Origin: an uncultured Pseudohongiella sp.
GTDB taxonomy: Bacteria; Pseudomonadota; Gammaproteobacteria; Pseudomonadales; Pseudohongiellaceae
Length of the DNA stretch: 64,000 nt
Reading direction: 5' to 3'
Assembly: GCA_951812715.1 (NCBI GenBank)
Contig: OX638323.1
Coordinates: 310,001-374,000, forward strand
The translations under genes and the position numbers were made by a program. The notes below the pieces were generated by a model. The model saw only the letters and a program-made list of their open reading frames with translations, made no database searches and was not told the origin of the DNA. Numbering within the stretch: position 1 is the first letter of the stretch; each line of letters begins with the position of its first letter. Shown one piece after another: positions 63,261 through 64,000 of the stretch.

Positions 63261-64000
63261 TCAAAGCGCCTCAGCCAGCGAGCGCCGATATTCCCGAATC
63301 AGCCTGCCTGCCACCGATATGTCGGCTGAAGGCGTGTTCGGCAATGCATCGACCTTGAACCATCCGGCGTCTTCGATCTCGTTCGGATCCGGAACGATAT
63401 CGCCCGCCCTGTAATTCGCCAGAAAGCCGAGCATTAACTGGGAAGGAAACGGCCAGGATTGACTTTCCACGTAGCGGATATTATCGACTTCAACACCCGC
63501 CTCTTCCCGGACCTCGCGTGCGACGGTCTGTTCGGGGGTCTCGCCGACCTCCATGAAACCCGCCAAGCAACTATAAAAGCTGGCGCGATAGCGGGCGCTG
63601 CGCGCCAGCAGGACCTCGTTGCCCCGCGTTACCAGCACGATTACGCAAGGATTGATACGCGGAAAGAACTGGTATGAGCAAGTCGAGCATTGCAGAACGC
63701 TGCCGTTTTCGGACAATGTCGTAGCAGAGCCGCAAATTCCGCAAAATTGATGGGTCCGGCGCCAATGGAGAAGTTGCCGCGCCTTCGACAGTAGCGCCAA
63801 ATCCGCGTCGGTTTCGCTGAACAACAGAGAACGCAGGGATCTGCTTTCAAATTTCGTTTCCGTGCCCAGTTCGGCCGCGAAATGAATGCGCCCGTCCATG
63901 GTTTCGACGGATACCAGCAAGGCATCGTCCAGCAAGGGCTTCGCGGTGTGCGGAGACCAGAATATCTTGTCGCCGTCGATCACGAGCCGATCCTCCCGGA
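63261..64000 (-). CDS. nudC: NADH pyrophosphatase NudC (cut by the window edge)
   Basis: At least 246 residues, running off the right edge. A Nudix hydrolase that cleaves NADH and removes NAD caps from RNA. The zinc ribbon CGICGSAT...CSTCSYQFFP is complete, and the Nudix box is GFMEVGETPEQTVAREVREEAGV. A GTG at 63983 could be read as a start, but the frame stays open to 64000 and the N-terminal domain is incomplete from that point, so I annotate it as partial. Confidence 0.9.
   Translation of the reverse strand, partial: REDRLVIDGDKIFWSPHTAKPLLDDALLVSVETMDGRIHFAAELGTETKFESRSLRSLLFSETDADLALLSKARQLLHWRRTHQFCGICGSATTLSENGSVLQCSTCSYQFFPRINPCVIVLVTRGNEVLLARSARYRASFYSCLAGFMEVGETPEQTVAREVREEAGVEVDNIRYVESQSWPFPSQLMLGFLANYRAGDIVPDPNEIEDAGWFKVDALPNTPSADISVAGRLIREYRRSLAEAL

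Overview
The window is a 64-kb stretch of densely coding bacterial chromosome, moderately GC-rich, from what is almost certainly a gammaproteobacterium. The evidence is gene order. The run miaB-phoH-ybeY-corC-leuS-lptE-holA and, on the other strand, proA-nadD-rsfS-mrdA-rodA-rlpA-dacA-lipB-lipA is the cell-envelope/lipoate neighbourhood known from Pseudomonas-like Gammaproteobacteria. ffs-dnaX-ybaB-recR, a long-form QueF, NfuA, DUF1820 and DUF1244 point the same way. NSS, NhaC and CPA2 Na+/H+-type transporters suggest a marine or saline heterotroph; genus cannot be told from the sequence alone.

Layout. 0-3.5 kb: accessory genes (a lone Nmad3-family protein, a membrane-anchored XRE regulator, a decayed coiled-coil gene, a membrane-anchored cold-shock protein, a TlpA-like thioredoxin). 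3.5-12 kb: DUF1820, then the + strand run from miaB to holA (tRNA thiolation, rRNA maturation, leucyl-tRNA synthetase, LPS assembly, clamp loading). 12-19 kb: a minus-strand block of secreted or membrane proteins (M3 peptidase, Tat-exported HAD hydrolase, NSS symporter, two secreted unknowns, one membrane unknown) lying between holA and lipA. 19-28.7 kb: lipoate synthesis, the rod-shape/peptidoglycan genes, rsfS, nadD and proA. 28.8-40.5 kb: NhaC, DUF523/DUF1722, metallo-hydrolases, serA-serC, dinB, hpf, an M15 peptidase and a class I fumarase. 40.5-44.4 kb: rnd, recR, ybaB, dnaX and the SRP RNA. 44.4-44.8 kb: two hairpin-rich repeat elements. 44.9-51.9 kb: PQQ-type sugar dehydrogenase, yefM-yoeB toxin-antitoxin beside tRNA-Ser, queF, an ABC-2 exporter, tRNA-Glu, dimeric dUTPase, nfuA. 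51.9-64 kb: an NCS2 permease with an extra cytosolic domain, metH, sulfite reductase-DUF934-CPA2 antiporter, an AcuI/YhdH-type reductase, sohB and nudC (cut by the window edge).

Most of the window is ordinary core genome. I found no CRISPR array, prophage, rRNA or clear new defence system. The points most worth a second look are: a DnaX protein that seems to lack the folded domain V of tau but keeps its alpha-binding tail, joined through three 16-residue repeats; the absence of lnt, ybeD, mltB and rlmH from places where the conserved cluster normally carries them; the NCS2 permease with a possible degenerate ATPase-like tail; the lone Nmad3 gene; and the two structured repeat elements downstream of the region around ffs.
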